A stretch of 64,000 bases of DNA. Origin: Rallus limicola. Lineage: Eukaryota; Chordata; Aves; Gruiformes; Rallidae. The notes beneath the pieces are model-generated. The model was not told the origin of the DNA, ran no database searches, and saw nothing but the letters and a program-made list of their open reading frames with translations. Made by a program: the position numbers and the translations under genes. Positions 46,399-58,201 of the stretch are shown here, piece by piece. The stretch lies in assembly GCA_022605955.1 (NCBI GenBank), contig JAKCOZ010000083.1, positions 248,001 to 312,000 on the forward strand, in the 5' to 3' direction. How positions within the stretch are numbered: the stretch's first letter is position 1; every line of letters begins with the position of its first letter.

Positions 46399-49019
46399 AT
46401 GCCTTTCAGGCCTAGCTTCTTTACTTTGGGAGTTATTGCTGGACGTTTAGCATGTTTTGAACTGCAGTCTGCTAGGGCCGAGAAAAGCACCGTAGGAGGT
46501 TCCAGGCATGTTCCCTCTTTCCAGGCAAAGGAAAAGGCTGAGAGCCAAAGGTACAGGGTCTGCTCGGGTGTCCTGTTAGGAGGTTTCAGACAAGCTATGC
46601 CTTTCAGGCCTAGCTTCTTTACTTTGGGAGTTATTGCTGGACGTTTAGCATATTTTGAGCTGCAGTCTGCTAGGGCCGAGAAAAGCACCGTAGGAGGTTC
46701 CAGGCATGTTCCCTCTTTCCAAGCAAAGGAAAAAGCTGAGAGCCAAAGTGAAAGGGTTTGCTCATGTGTCCTGTTAGGAGGTTTCAGACAAGCTATGCCT
46801 TTCAGGCCTCGCTTCTTTACTTTGGGAGTTATTGCTGGACGTTTAGCATGTTTTGAATTGCAGTCTGCTAGGGCCGAGAAAAGCACCGTAGGAGGTTCCA
46901 GGCATGTTCCCTCTTTCCAGGCAAAGGAAAAGGCTGAGAGCCAAAGTGACAGGGTCTGCTTGTGTGTCCTGTTAGGAGGTTTCAGACAAGCTATGCCTTT
47001 CAGGCCTAGCTTCTTTACTTTGGGAGTTATTGCTGGACGTTTAGCATGTTTTGAACTGCAGTCTGCTAGGGCTGAGAAAAGCACCGTAGGAGGTTCCAGG
47101 CATGTTCCCTCTTTCCAGGCAAAGGAAAAGGCTGAGAGCCAAAGTGACAGGGGCTGCTCGTGTGTCCTGTTAGGAGGTTTCAGACAAGCTATGCCTTTCA
47201 GGCCTAGCTTCTTTACTTTGGGAGTTATTGCTGGACGTTTAGCATGTTTTGAACTGCAGTCTGCTAGGGCCGAGAAAAGCACAGTAGGAGGTTCCAGGCA
47301 TGTTCCCTCTTTCCAGGCAAAGGAAAAGGCTGAGAACCAAAGTGACAGGGGCTGCTCGTGTGTCATGTTAGGAGGTTTCAGACAAGCTATGCCTTTCAGG
47401 CCTAGCTTCTTTACTTTGGGAGTTATTGCTGGACGTTTAGCATGTTTTGAACTGCAGTCTGCTAGGGCCGAGAAAAGCACCGTAGGAGGTTCCAGGCATG
47501 TTCCCTCTTTCCAGGCAAAGGAAAAGGCTGAGAGCCAAAGTGACAGGGTCTGCTCGTGTGTCCTGTTAGGAGGTTTCAGACAAGCTATGCCTTTCAGGCC
47601 TAGCTTCTTTACTTTGGGAGTTATTGCTGGACGTTTAGCATGTTTTGAACTGCAGTCTGCTAGGGCCGAGAAAAGCACCGTAGGAGGTTCCAGGCATGTT
47701 CCCTCTTTCCAGGCAAAGGAAAAGGCTGAGAGCCAAAGTGACAGGGTCTGCTCGGGTGTCCTGTTAGGAGGTTTCAGACAAGCTATGCCTTTCATGCCTA
47801 GCTTCTTTACTTTGGGAGTTATTGCTGGACGTTTAGCATGTTTTGAACTGCAGTCTGCTAGGGCCGAGAAAAGCACCGTAGGAGGTTCCAGGCATGTTCC
47901 CTCTCTCCAGGCAAAGGAAAAGGCTGAGAGCCAAAGTGACAGGGGCTGCTCGTGTGTCCTGTTAGGAGGTTTCAGACAAGCTATGCCTTTCAGGCCTAGC
48001 TTCTTTACTTTGGGAGTTATTGCTGGACGTTTAGCATGTTTTGAATTGCAGTCTGCTAGGGCCGAGAAAAGCACCGTAGGAGGTTCCAGGCATGTTCCCT
48101 CTTTCCAGGCAAAGGAAAAGGCTGAGAGCCAAAGTGACAGGGTCTGCTTGTGTGTCCTGTTAGGAGGTTTCAGACAAGCTATGCCTTTCAGGCCTAGCTT
48201 CTTTACTTTGGGAGTTATTGATGGACGTTTAGCATGTTTTTAACTGCAGTCTGCTAGGGCCGAGAAAAGCACCGTAGGAGGTTCCAGGCATGTTCCCTCT
48301 TTCCAGGCAAAGGAAAAGGCTGAGAACCAAAGTGACAGGGTCTGCTCGTGTGTCCTGTTAGGAGGTTTCAGACAAGCTATGCCTTTCAGGCCTAGCTTCT
48401 TTACTTTGGGAGTTATTGCTGGACGTTTAGCATGTTTTGAACTGCAGTCTGCTAGGGCCGAGAAAAGCACCGTAGGAGGTTCCAGGCATGTTCCCTCTTT
48501 CCAGGCAAAGGAAAAGGCTGAGAGCCAAAGTGACAGGGGCTGCTCGTGTGTCCTGTTAGGAGGTTTCAGACAAGCTATGCCTTTCAGGCCTCGCTTCTTT
48601 ACTTTGGGAGTTATTGCTGGACGTTTAGCATGTTTTGAACTGCAGTCTGCTAGGGCCGAGAAAAGCACCGTAGGAGGTTCCAGGCATGTTCCCTCTTTCC
48701 AGGCAAAGGAAAAGGCTGAGAGCCAAAGTGACAGGGGCTGCTCGTGTGTCATGTTAGGAGGTTTCAGACAAGCTATGCCTTTCAGGCCTAGCTTCTTTAC
48801 TTTGGAAGTTATTGCTGGACGTTTAGCATGTTTTGAATTGCAGTCTGCTAGGGCCGAGAAAAGCACCGTAGGAGGTTCCAGGCATGTTCCCTCTTTCCAG
48901 GCAAAGGAAAAGGCTGAGAGCCAAAGTGACAGGGTCTGCTCGTGTGTCCTGTTAGGAGGTTTCAGACAAGCTATGCCTTTCAGGCCTAGCTTGTCTGAAT
49001 CCTCCTAACAGGACAAGCT
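46399..49019 (+). repeat. HOR block 20: 13 monomers plus insert (2621 bp)
   Basis: Starts with ccaaaggtacagg plus ctcgggtg, as block 17 does 3903 bp earlier. Also holds gcatattttg with gtgaaagggtttg, an M monomer without insert (47785), gtttttaactg (48237), ggcctcgc monomers, and a last monomer with gaattgcag. Confidence 0.83.
48945..49015 (+). repeat. Hairpin 21, one mismatch (gaatcc)
   Basis: Left arm and spacer standard; right arm gaatcc. Followed by an M monomer. Confidence 0.94.
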
Positions 49020-49462
49020 ATGCCTTTCATGCCTAGCTTCTTTACTTTGGGAGTTATAGCTGGACGTTTAGCATGTTTTGAATTGCAGTCTGCTAGGGCC
49101 GAGAAAAGCACCGTAGGATGTTCCAGGCATGTTCCCTCTTTCCAGGCAAAGGAAAAGGCTGAGAACCAAAGTGACAGGGGCTGCTCGTGTGTCATGTTAG
49201 GAGGTTTCAGACAAGCTATGCCTTTCAGGCCTAGCTTCTTTACTTTGGGAGTTATTGCTGGACGTTTAGCATGTTTTGAATTGCAGTCTGCTAGGGCCAA
49301 GAAAAGCACCGTAGGAGGTTCCAGGCATGTTCCCTCTTTCCAGGCAAAGGAAAAGGCTGAGAGCCAAAGTGACAGGGTCTGCTCGTGTGTCCTGTTAGGA
49401 GGTTTCAGACAAGCTATGCCTTTCAGGCCTAGCTTGTCTGAATCCTCCTAACAGGACAAGCT
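49020..49462 (+). repeat. HOR block 21: 2 monomers plus insert (443 bp)
   Basis: The shortest block type: M,N,H with gttatagctgg and aggatgttcc, then v with gaattgcag and gggccaag. Confidence 0.88.
49388..49458 (+). repeat. Hairpin 22, one mismatch (gaatcc)
   Basis: Left arm and spacer standard; right arm gaatcc. Confidence 0.94.
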
Positions 49463-51489
49463 ATGCCTTTCATGCCTAGCTTCTTTACTTTGGGAGTTAT
49501 TGCTGGACGTTTAGCATGTTTTGAACTGCAGTCTGCTAGGGCCGAGAAAAGCACCGTAGGATGTTCCAGGCATGTTCCCTCTTTCCAGGCAAAGGAAAAG
49601 GCTGAGAACCGAAGTGACAGGGGCTGCTCGTGTGTCATGTTAGGAGGTTTCAGACAAGCTATGCCTTTCAGGCCTAGCTTCTTTACTTTGGGAGTTATTG
49701 CTGGACGTTTAGCATGTTTTGAACTGCAGTCTGCTAGGGCCGAGAAAAGCACCGTAGGAGGTTCCAGGCATGTTCCCTCTTTCCAGGCAAAGGAAAAGGC
49801 TGAGAGCCAAAGTGACAGGGTCTGCTCGTGTGTCCTGTTAGGAGGTTTCAGACAAGCTATGCCTTTCAGGCCTAGCTTCTTTACTTTGGGAGTTATTGCT
49901 GGACGTTTAGCATGTTTTGAACTGCAGTCTGCTAGGGCCGAGAAAAGCACCGTAGGAGGTTCCAGGCATGTTCCCTCTTTCCAGGCAAAGGAAAAGGCTG
50001 AGAGCCAAAGTGACAGGGGCTGCTCGTGTGTCCTGTTAGGAGGTTTCAGACAAGCTATGCCTTTCAGGCCTAGCTTCTTTACTTTGGGAGTTATTGCTGG
50101 ACGTTTAGCATGTTTTGAACTGCAGTCTGCTAGGGCCGAGAAAAGCACCGTAGGAGGTTCCAGGCATGTTCCCTCTTTCCAGGCAAAGGAAAAGGCTGAG
50201 AGCCAAAGTGACAGGGTCTGCTCGTGTGTCCTGTTAGGAGGTTTCAGACAAGCTATGCCTTTCAGGCCTAGCTTCTTTACTTTGGGAGTTATTGCTGGAC
50301 GTTTAGCATGTTTTGAACTGTAGTCTGCTAGGGCCGAGAAAAGCACCGTAGGAGGTTACAGGCATGTTCCCTCTTTCCAGGCAAAGGAAAAGGCTGAGAG
50401 CCAAAGTGACAGGGGCTGCTCGTGTGTCCTGTTAGGAGGTTTCAGACAAGCTATGCCTTTCAGGCCTAGCTTCTTTACTTTGGGAGTTATTGCTGGACGT
50501 TTAGCATGTTTTGAATTGCAGTCTGCTAGGGCCGAGAAAAGCACCGTAGGAGGTTCCAGGCATGTTCCCTCTTTCCAGGCAAAGGAAAAGGCTGAGAGCC
50601 AAAGTGACAGGGTCTGCTTGTGTGTCCTGTTAGGAGGTTTCAGACAAGCTATGCCTTTCAGGCCTAGCTTCTTTACTTTGGGAGTTATTGCTGGACGTTT
50701 AGCATGTTTTGAACTGCAGTCTGCTAGGGCCGAGAAAAGCACCGTAGGAGGTTCCAGGCATGTTCCCTCTTTCCAGGCAAAGGAAAAGGCTGAGAGCCAA
50801 AGTGACAGGGGCTGCTCGTGTGTCCTGTTAGGAGGTTTCAGACAAGCTATGCCTTTCAGGCCTAGCTTCTTTACTTTGGGAGTTATTGCTGGACGTTTAG
50901 CATGTTTTGAACTGCAGTCTGCTAGGGCCGAGAAAAGCACCGTAGGAGGTTCCAGGCATGTTCCCTCTTTCCAGGCAAAGGAAAAGGCTGAGAACCAAAG
51001 TGACAGGGGCTGCTCGTGTGTCATGTTAGGAGGTTTCAGACAAGCTATGCCTTTCAGGCCTAGCTTCTTTACTTTGGGAGTTATTGCTGGACGTTTAGCA
51101 TGTTTTGAACTGCAGTCTGCTAGGGCCGAGAAAAGCACCGTAGGAGGTTCCAGGCATGTTCCCTCTTTCCAGGCAAAGGAAAAGGCTGAGAGCCAAAGTG
51201 ACAGGGTCTGCTCGTGTGTCCTGTTAGGAGGTTTCAGACAAGCTATGCCTTTCAGGCCTAGCTTCTTTACTTTGGGAGTTATTGCTGGACGTTTAGCATG
51301 TTTTGAACTGCAGTCTGCTAGGGCCGAGAAAAGCACCGTAGGAGGTTCCAGGCATGTTCCCTCTTTCCAGGCAAAGGAAAAGGCTGAGAGCCAAAGTGAC
51401 AGGGTCTGCTCGTGTGTCCTGTTAGGAGGTTTCAGACAAGCTATGCCTTTCAGGCCTAGCTTGTCTGAAACCTCCTAACAGGGCAAGCT
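49463..51489 (+). repeat. HOR block 22: 10 monomers plus insert (2027 bp)
   Basis: Order: M,N,H with aggatgttcc; v; g; v; g with ctgtagtctg (PstI site lost); v with gaattgcag and gcttgtg; g; N,H; v; v. Confidence 0.83.
51415..51485 (+). repeat. Hairpin 23, one mismatch, gaaacc form
   Basis: The right arm has the older gaaacc state but ends cagggca for caggaca. An old-family hairpin embedded in the new-family zone. Confidence 0.93.
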
Positions 51490-52327
51490 ATGCCTTTCAT
51501 GCCTAGCTTCTTTACTTTGGGAGTTATTGCTGGACGTTTAGCATGTTTTGAACTGCAGTCTGCTAGGGCCGAGAAAAGCACCGTAGGAGGTTCAGGCATG
51601 TTCCCTCTTTCCAGGCAAAGGAAAAGGCTGAGAACCAAAGTGACAGGGGCTGCTCGTGTTTCATGTTAGGAGGTTTCAGACAAGCTATGCCTTTCAGGCC
51701 TAGCTTCTTTACTTTGGGAGTTATTGCTGGACGTTTAGCATGTTTTGAACTGCAGTCTGCTAGGGCCGAGAAAAGCACCGTAGGAGGTTCCAGGCATGTT
51801 CCCTCTTTCCAGGCAAAGGAAAAGGCTGAGAGCCAAAGTGACAGGGGCTGCTCGTGTGTCCTGTTAGGAGGTTTCAGACAAGCTATGCCTTTCAGGCCTA
51901 GCTTCTTTACTTTGGGAGTTATTGCTGGACGTTTAGCATGTTTTGAACTGCAGTCTGCTAGGGCCGAGAAAAGCACCGTAGGAGGTTCCAGGCATGTTCC
52001 CTCTTTCCAGGCAAAGGAAAAGGCTGAGAGCCAAAGTGACAGGGGCTGCTCGTGTGTCATGTTAGGAGGTTTCAGACAAGCTATGCCTTTCAGGCCTAGC
52101 TTCTTTACTTTGGGAGTTATTGCTGGACGTTTAGCATGTTTTGAATTGCAGTCTGCTAGGGCCGAGAAAAGCACCGTAGGAGGTTCCAGGCATGTTCCCT
52201 CTTTCCAGGCAAAGTAAAAGGCTGAGAGCCAAAGTGACAGGGTCTGCTCGTGTGTCCTGTGAGGAGGTTTCAGACAAGCTATGCCTTTCAGGCCTAGCTT
52301 GTCTGAATCCTCCTAACAGGACAAGCT
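51490..52327 (+). repeat. HOR block 23: 4 monomers plus insert (838 bp, 1-bp deletion)
   Basis: Order: M,N,H with ggttcaggcatg (one C lost near 51592) and gtgtttcatg; g; g,H; last monomer with gaattgcag, caaagtaaaagg and gtgagg. The aagtaa gives an in-frame stop on the plus strand. Confidence 0.86.
52253..52323 (+). repeat. Hairpin 24, two mismatches
   Basis: Left arm ctgtgagg for ctgttagg; right arm gaatcc. Followed by agctatccctttc, where the usual atg is lost. Confidence 0.93.
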
Positions 52328-52968
52328 ATCCCTTTCATGCCTAGCTTCTTTACTTTGGGAGTTATTGCTGGACGTTTAGCATGTTTTGAACTGCAGTCTG
52401 CTAGGGCCGAGAAAAGCACCGTAGGAGGTTCCAGGCATGTTCCCTCTTTCCAGGCAAAGGAAAAGGCTGAGAGCCAAAGTGACAGGGGCTGCTCGTGTGT
52501 CCTGTTAGGAGGTTTCAGACAAGCTATGCCTTTCAGGCCTCGCTTATTTACTTTGGGAGTTATTGCTGGACGTTTAGCATGTTTTGAACTGCAGTCTGCT
52601 AGGGCCGAGAAAAGCACCGTAGGAGGTTCCAGGCATGTTCCCTCTTTCCAGGCAAAGGAAAAGGCTGAGAGCCAAAGTGACAGGGGCTGCTCGTGTGTCA
52701 TGTTAGGAGGTTTCAGACAAGCTATGCCTTTCAGGCCTAGCTTCTTTACTTTGGGAGTTATTGCTGGACGTTTAGCATGTTTTGAATTGCAGTCTGCTAG
52801 GGCCGAGAAAAGCACCGTAGGAGGTTCCAGGCATGTTCCCTCTTTCCAGGCAAAGTAAAAGGCTGAGAGCCAAAGTGACAGGGTCTGCTCGTGTGTCCTG
52901 TGAGGAGGTTTCAGACAAGCTATGCCTTTCAGGCCTAGCTTGTCTGAATCCTCCTAACAGGACAAGCT
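52328..52968 (+). repeat. HOR block 24: 3 monomers plus insert (641 bp)
   Basis: Order: M,g; g,H with ggcctcgcttattt; gaattgcag with caaagtaaaagg. Its flanks carry the same rare agctatccc (52325 and 52966), so the hairpin and block edge were duplicated at a 641-bp distance. Confidence 0.86.
52894..52964 (+). repeat. Hairpin 25, two mismatches
   Basis: Same pattern as hairpin 24, again followed by agctatccctttc. Confidence 0.93.
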
Positions 52969-53807
52969 ATCCCTTTCATGCCTAGCTTCTTTACTTTGGG
53001 AGTTATTGCTGGACGTTTAGCATGTTTTGAACTGCAGTCTGCTAAGGCCGAGAAAAGCACCGTAGGATGTTCCAGGCATGTTCCCTCTTTCCAGGCAAAG
53101 GAAAAGGCTGAGAACCAAAGTGACAGGGGCTGCTCGTGTGTCATGTTAGGAGGTTTCAGACAAGCTATGCCTTTCAGGCCTAGCTTCTTTACTTTGGGAG
53201 TTATTGCTGGACGTTTAGCATGTTTTGAACTGCAGTCTGCTAGGGCCGAGAAAAGCACCGTAGGAGGTTCCAGGCATGTTCCCTCTTTCCAGGCAAAGGA
53301 AAAGGCTGAGAGCCAAAGTGACAGGGGCTGCTCGTGTGTCCTTTTAGGAGGTTTCAGACAAGCTATGCCTTTCAGGCCTAGCTTCTTTACTTTGGGAGTT
53401 ATTGCTGGACGTTTAGCATGTTTTGAACTGCAGTCTGCTAGGGCCGAGAAAAGCACCGTTGGAGGTTCCAGGCATGTTCCCTCTTTCCAGGCAAAGGAAA
53501 AGGCTGAGAACCAAAGTGACAGGGGCTGCTCGTGTGTCATGTTAGGAGGTTTCAGACAAGCTATGCCTTTCAGGCCTAGCTTCTTTACTTTGGGAGTTAT
53601 TGCTGGACGTTTAGCATGTTTTGAATTGCAGTCTGCTAGGGCCGATAAAAGCACAGTAGGAGGTTCCAGGCATGTTCCCTCTTTCCAGGCAAAGGAAAAG
53701 GCTGAGAGCCAAAGTGACAGGGTCTGCTCGTGTGTCCTGTTAGGAGGTTTCAGACAAGCTATGCCTTTCAGGCCTAGCTTGTCTGAATCCTCCTAACAGG
53801 ACAAGCT
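52969..53807 (+). repeat. HOR block 25: 4 monomers plus insert (839 bp)
   Basis: Order: M,N,H with gctaaggcc and aggatgttcc; g with gtccttttagg; N,H with accgttgg; v with gaattgcag and gccgataaaag. Confidence 0.86.
53733..53803 (+). repeat. Hairpin 26, one mismatch (gaatcc)
   Basis: Left arm and spacer standard; right arm gaatcc. Confidence 0.94.
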
Positions 53808-55240
53808 ATGCCTTTCATGCCTAGATTCTTTACTTTGGGAGTTATTGCTGGACGTTTAGCATGTTTTGAACTGCAGTCTGCTAGGGCTGAGAAAAGCACC
53901 GTAGGAGGTTCCAGGCATGTTCCCTCTTTCCAGGCAAAGGAAAAGGCTGAGAACCAAAGTGACAGGGTCTGCTCGTGTGTCATGTTAGGAGGTTTCAGAC
54001 AAGCTATGCCTTTCAGGCCTAGCTTCTTTACTTTGGGAGTTATTGCTGGACGTTTAGCATGTTTTGAACTGCAGTCTGCTAGGGCCGAGAAAAGCACCGT
54101 AGGAGGTTCCAGGCATGTTCCCTCTTTCCAGGCAAAGGAAAAGGCTGAGAGCCAAAGTGACAGGGTCTGCTCGTGTGTCCTGTTAGGAGGTTTCAGACAA
54201 GCTATGCCTTTCAGGCCTAGCTTCTTTACTTTGGGAGTTATTGCTGGACGTTTAGCATGTTTTGAACTGCAGTCTGCTAGGGCCGAGAAAAGCACCGTAG
54301 GAGGTTCCAGGCATGTTCCCTCTTTCCAGGCAAAGGAAAAGGCTGAGAGCCAAAGTGACAGGGGCTGCTCGTGTGTCCTGTTAGGAGGTTTCAGACAAGC
54401 TATGCCTTTCAGGCCTAGCTTCTTTACTTTGGGAGTTATTGCTGGACGTTTAGCATGTTTTGAACTGCAGTCTGCTAGGGCCGAGAAAAGCACCGTAGGA
54501 TGTTCCAGGCATGTTCCCTCTTTCCAGGCAAAGGAAAAGGCTGAGAACCAAAGTGACAGGGTCTGCTCGTGTGTCCTGTTAGGAGGTTTCAGACAAGCTA
54601 TGCCTTTCAGGCCTAGCTTCTTTACTTTGGGAGTTATTGCTGGACGTTTAGCATGTTTTGAACTGCAGTCTGCTAGGGCCGAGAAAAGCACCGTAGGAGG
54701 TTCCAGGCATGTTCCCTCTTTCCAGACAAAGGAAAATGCTTAGAGCCAAAGTGACAGGGGCTGCTCGTGTGTCCTGTTAGGAGGTTTCAGACAAGCTATG
54801 CCTTTCAGGCCTCGCTTCTTTACTTTGGGAGTTATTGCTGGACGTTTAGCATGTTTTGAACTGCAGTCTGCTAGGGCCGAGAAAAGCACCGTAGGAGGTT
54901 CCAGGCATGTTCCCTCTTTCCAGGCAAAGGAAAAGGCTGAGAGCCAAAGTGAAAGGGTTTGCTCGTGTGTCATGTTAGGAGGTTTCAGACAAGCTATGCC
55001 TTTCAGGCCTAGCTTCTTTACTTTGGGAGTTATTGCTGGACGTTTAGCATGTTTTGAATTGCAGTCTGCTAGGGCCGAGAAAAGCACCGTAGGAGGTTCC
55101 AGGCATGTTCCCTCTTTCCAGGCAAAGTAAAAGGCTGAGAGCCAAAGTGACAGGGTCTGCTCGTGTGTCCTGTGAGGAGGTTTCAGACAAGCTATGCCTT
55201 TCAGGCCTAGCTTGTCTGAATCCTCCTAACAGGACAAGCT
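53808..55240 (+). repeat. HOR block 26: 7 monomers plus insert (1433 bp)
   Basis: Order: M,N,v,H with cctagattc and gggctgag; v; g; N,v with aggatgttcc; g with ccagacaaag and atgcttagag (in-frame tag); H with ggcctcgc and gtgaaagggtttg; gaattgcag with caaagtaaaagg. Confidence 0.85.
55166..55236 (+). repeat. Hairpin 27, two mismatches
   Basis: Left arm ctgtgagg; right arm gaatcc. Confidence 0.93.
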
Positions 55241-56079
55241 ATGCCTTTCATGCCTAGCTTCTTTACTTTGGGAGTTATTGCTGGACGTTTAGCATGTTTT
55301 GAACTGCAGTCTGCTAGGGCCGAGAAAAGCACCGTAGGAGGTTCCAGGCATGTTCCCTCTTTCCAGGCAAAGGAAAAGGCTGAGAGCCAAAGTGACAGGG
55401 GCTGCCCGTGTGTCCTGTTAGGAGGTTTCAGACAAGCTATGCCTTTCAGGCCTCGCTTCTTTACTTTGGGAGTTATTGCTGGACGTTTAGCATGTTTTGA
55501 ACTGCAGTCTGCTAGGGCCGAGAAAAGCACCGTAGGAGGTTCCAGGCATGTTCCCTCTTTCCAGGCAAAGGAAAAGGCTGAGAGCCAAAGTGACAGGGGC
55601 TGCTCGTGTGTCCTGTTAGGAGGTTTCAGACAAGCTATGCCTTTCAGGCCTCGCTTCTTTACTTTGGGAGTTATTGCTGGACGTTTAGCATGTTTTGAAC
55701 TGCAGTCTGCTAGGGCCGAGAAAAGCACCGTAGGAGGTTCCAGGCATGTTCCCTCTTTCCAGGCAAAGGAAAAGGCTGAGAGCCAAAGTGACAGGGGCTG
55801 CTCGTGTGTCATGTTAGGAGGTTTCAGACAAGCTATGCCTTTCAGGCCTAGCTTCTTTACTTTGGGAGTTATTGCTGGACGTTTAGCATGTTTTGAATTG
55901 CAGTCTGCTAGGGCCGAGAAAAGCACCGTAGGAGGTTCCAGGCATGTTCCCTCTTTCCAGGCAAAGTAAAAGGCTGAGAGCCAAAGTGACAGGGTCTGCT
56001 CGTGTGTCCTGTGAGGAGGTTTAAGACAAGCTATGCCTTTCAGGCCTAGCTTGTCTGAATCCTCCTAACAGGACAAGCT
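55241..56079 (+). repeat. HOR block 27: 4 monomers plus insert (839 bp)
   Basis: Order: M,g with gctgcccgtg; g with ggcctcgc; g,H with ggcctcgc; gaattgcag with caaagtaaaagg. Confidence 0.86.
56005..56075 (+). repeat. Hairpin 28, three mismatches
   Basis: Left arm ctgtgagg and tttaagac for tttcagac; right arm gaatcc. Confidence 0.92.
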
Positions 56080-56918
56080 ATGCCTTTCATGCCTAGCTTC
56101 TTTACTTTGGGAGTTATTGCTGGACGTTTAGCATGTTTTGAACTGCAGTCTGCTAGGGCCGAGAAAAGCACCGTAGGAGGTTCCAGGCATGTTCCCTCTT
56201 TCCAGGCAAAGGAAAAGGCTGAGAACCAAAGTGACAGGGGGTGCTCGTGTGTCATGTTAGGAGGTTTCAGACAAGCTATGCCTTTCAGGCCTAGCTTCTT
56301 TACTTTGGGAGTTATTGCTGGACGTTTAGCATGTTTTGAACTGCAGTCTGCTAGGGCCGAGAAAAGCACCGTAGGAGGTTCCAGGCATGTTCCCTCTTTC
56401 CAGGCAAAGGAAAAGGCTGAGAGCCAAAGTGACAGGGGCTGCTCGTGTGTCCTGTTAGGAGGTTTCAGACAAGCTATGCCTTTCAGGCCTAGCTTCTTTA
56501 CTTTGGGAGTTATTGCTGGACGTTTAGCATGTTTTGAACTGCAGTCTGCTAGGGCCGAGAAAAGCACCGTTGGAGGTTCCAGGCATGTTCCCTCTTTCCA
56601 GGCAAAGGAAAAGGCTGAGAACCAAAGTGACAGGGGCTGCTCGTGTGTCATGTTAGGAGGTTTCAGACAAGCTATGCCTTTCAGGCCTAGCTTCTTTACT
56701 TTGGGAGTTATTGCTGGACGTTTAGCATGTTTTGAATTGCAGTCTGCTAGGGCCGAGAAAAGCACCGTAGGAGGTTCCAGGCATGTTCCCTCTTTCCAGG
56801 CAAAGGAAAAGGCTGAGAGCCAAAGTGACAGGGTCTGCTCGTGTGTCCTGTTAGGAGGTTTCAGACAAGCTATGCCTTTCAGGCCTAGCTTGTCTGAATC
56901 CTCCTAACAGGACAAGCT
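56080..56918 (+). repeat. HOR block 28: 4 monomers plus insert (839 bp)
   Basis: Order: M,N,H with gggggtgctc; g; N,H with accgttgg; v with gaattgcag. Same order as block 25. Confidence 0.87.
56844..56914 (+). repeat. Hairpin 29, one mismatch (gaatcc)
   Basis: Left arm and spacer standard; right arm gaatcc. Confidence 0.94.
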
Positions 56919-57362
56919 ATGCCTTTCATGCCTAGCTTCTTTACTTTGGGAGTTATTGCTGGACGTTTAGCATGTTTTGAACTGCAGTCTGCTAGGGCCG
57001 AGAAAAGCACCGTAGGAGGTTCCAGGCATGTTCCCTCTTTCCAGGCAAAGGAAAAGGCTGAGAGCCAAAGTGACAGGGGCTGCTCGTGTGTCATGTTAGG
57101 AGGTTTCAGACAAGCTATGCCTTTCAGGCCTAGCTTCTTTACTTTGGGAGTTATTGCTGGACGTTTAGCATGTTTTGAATTGCAGTCTGCTAGGGCCGAG
57201 AAAAGCACCGTAGGAGGTTCCAGGCATGTTCCCTCTTTCCAGGCAAAGTAAAAGGCTGAGAGCCAAAGTGACAGTGTCTGCTCGTGTGTCCTGTGAGGAG
57301 GTTTCAGACAAGCTATGCCTTTCAGGCCTAGCTTGTCTGAATCCTCCTAACAGGACAAAGCT
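56919..57362 (+). repeat. HOR block 29: 2 monomers plus insert (444 bp, 1-bp insertion)
   Basis: Order: M,g,H; gaattgcag with caaagtaaaagg and gacagtgtc. One extra A after the hairpin (gacaaagcta) gives the odd length. Confidence 0.87.
57287..57357 (+). repeat. Hairpin 30, two mismatches
   Basis: Left arm ctgtgagg; right arm gaatcc. The extra A lies just outside the right arm. Confidence 0.92.
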
Positions 57363-58201
57363 ATGCCTTTCATGCCTAGCTTCTTTACTTTGGGAGTTAT
57401 TGCTGGACGTTTAGCATGTTTTGAACTGCAGTCTGCTAGGGCCGAGAAAAGTACCGTAGGATGTTCCAGGCATGTTCCCTCTTTCCAGGCAAAGGAAAAG
57501 GCTGAGAACCAAAGTGACAGGGGCTGCTCGTGTGTCATGTTAGGAGGTTTCAGACAAGCTATGCCTTTCAGGCCTAGCTTCTTTACTTTGGGAGTTATTG
57601 CTGGACGTTTAGCATGTTTTGAACTGCAGTCTGCTAGGGCCGAGAAAAGCACCGTAGGAGGTTCCAGGCATGTTCCCTCTTTCCAGGCAAAGGAAAAGGC
57701 TGAGAGCCAAAGTGACAGGGGCTGCTCGTGTGTCCTGTTAGGAGGTTTCAGACAAGCTATGCCTTTCAGGCCTAGCTTCTTTACTTTGGGAGTTATTGCT
57801 GGACGTTTAGCATGTTTTGAACTGCAGTCTGCTAGGGCCGAGAAAAGCACCGTTGGAGGTTCCAGGCATGTTCCCTCTTTCCAGGCAAAGGAAAAGGCTG
57901 AGAACCAAAGTGACAGGGGCTGCTCGGGTGTCCTGTTAGGAGGTTTCAGACAAGCTATGCCTTTCAGGCCTAGCTTCTTTACTTTGGGAGTTATTGCTGG
58001 ACGTTTAGCATGTTTTGAATTGCAGTCTGCTAGGGCCGAGAAAAGCACCGTAGGAGGTTCCAGGCATGTTCCCTCTTTCCAGGCAAAGGAAAAGGCTGAG
58101 AGCCAAAGTGACAGGGTCTGCTCGTGTGTCCTGTTAGGAGGTTTCAGACAAGCTATGCCTTTCAGGCCTAGCTTGTCTGAATCCTCCTAACAGGACAAGC
58201 T
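57363..58201 (+). repeat. HOR block 30: 4 monomers plus insert (839 bp)
   Basis: Order: M,N,H with aaagtacc and aggatgttcc; g; N with accgttgg and ctcgggtg; v with gaattgcag. Confidence 0.87.
58127..58197 (+). repeat. Hairpin 31, one mismatch (gaatcc)
   Basis: Left arm and spacer standard; right arm gaatcc. Confidence 0.94.
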
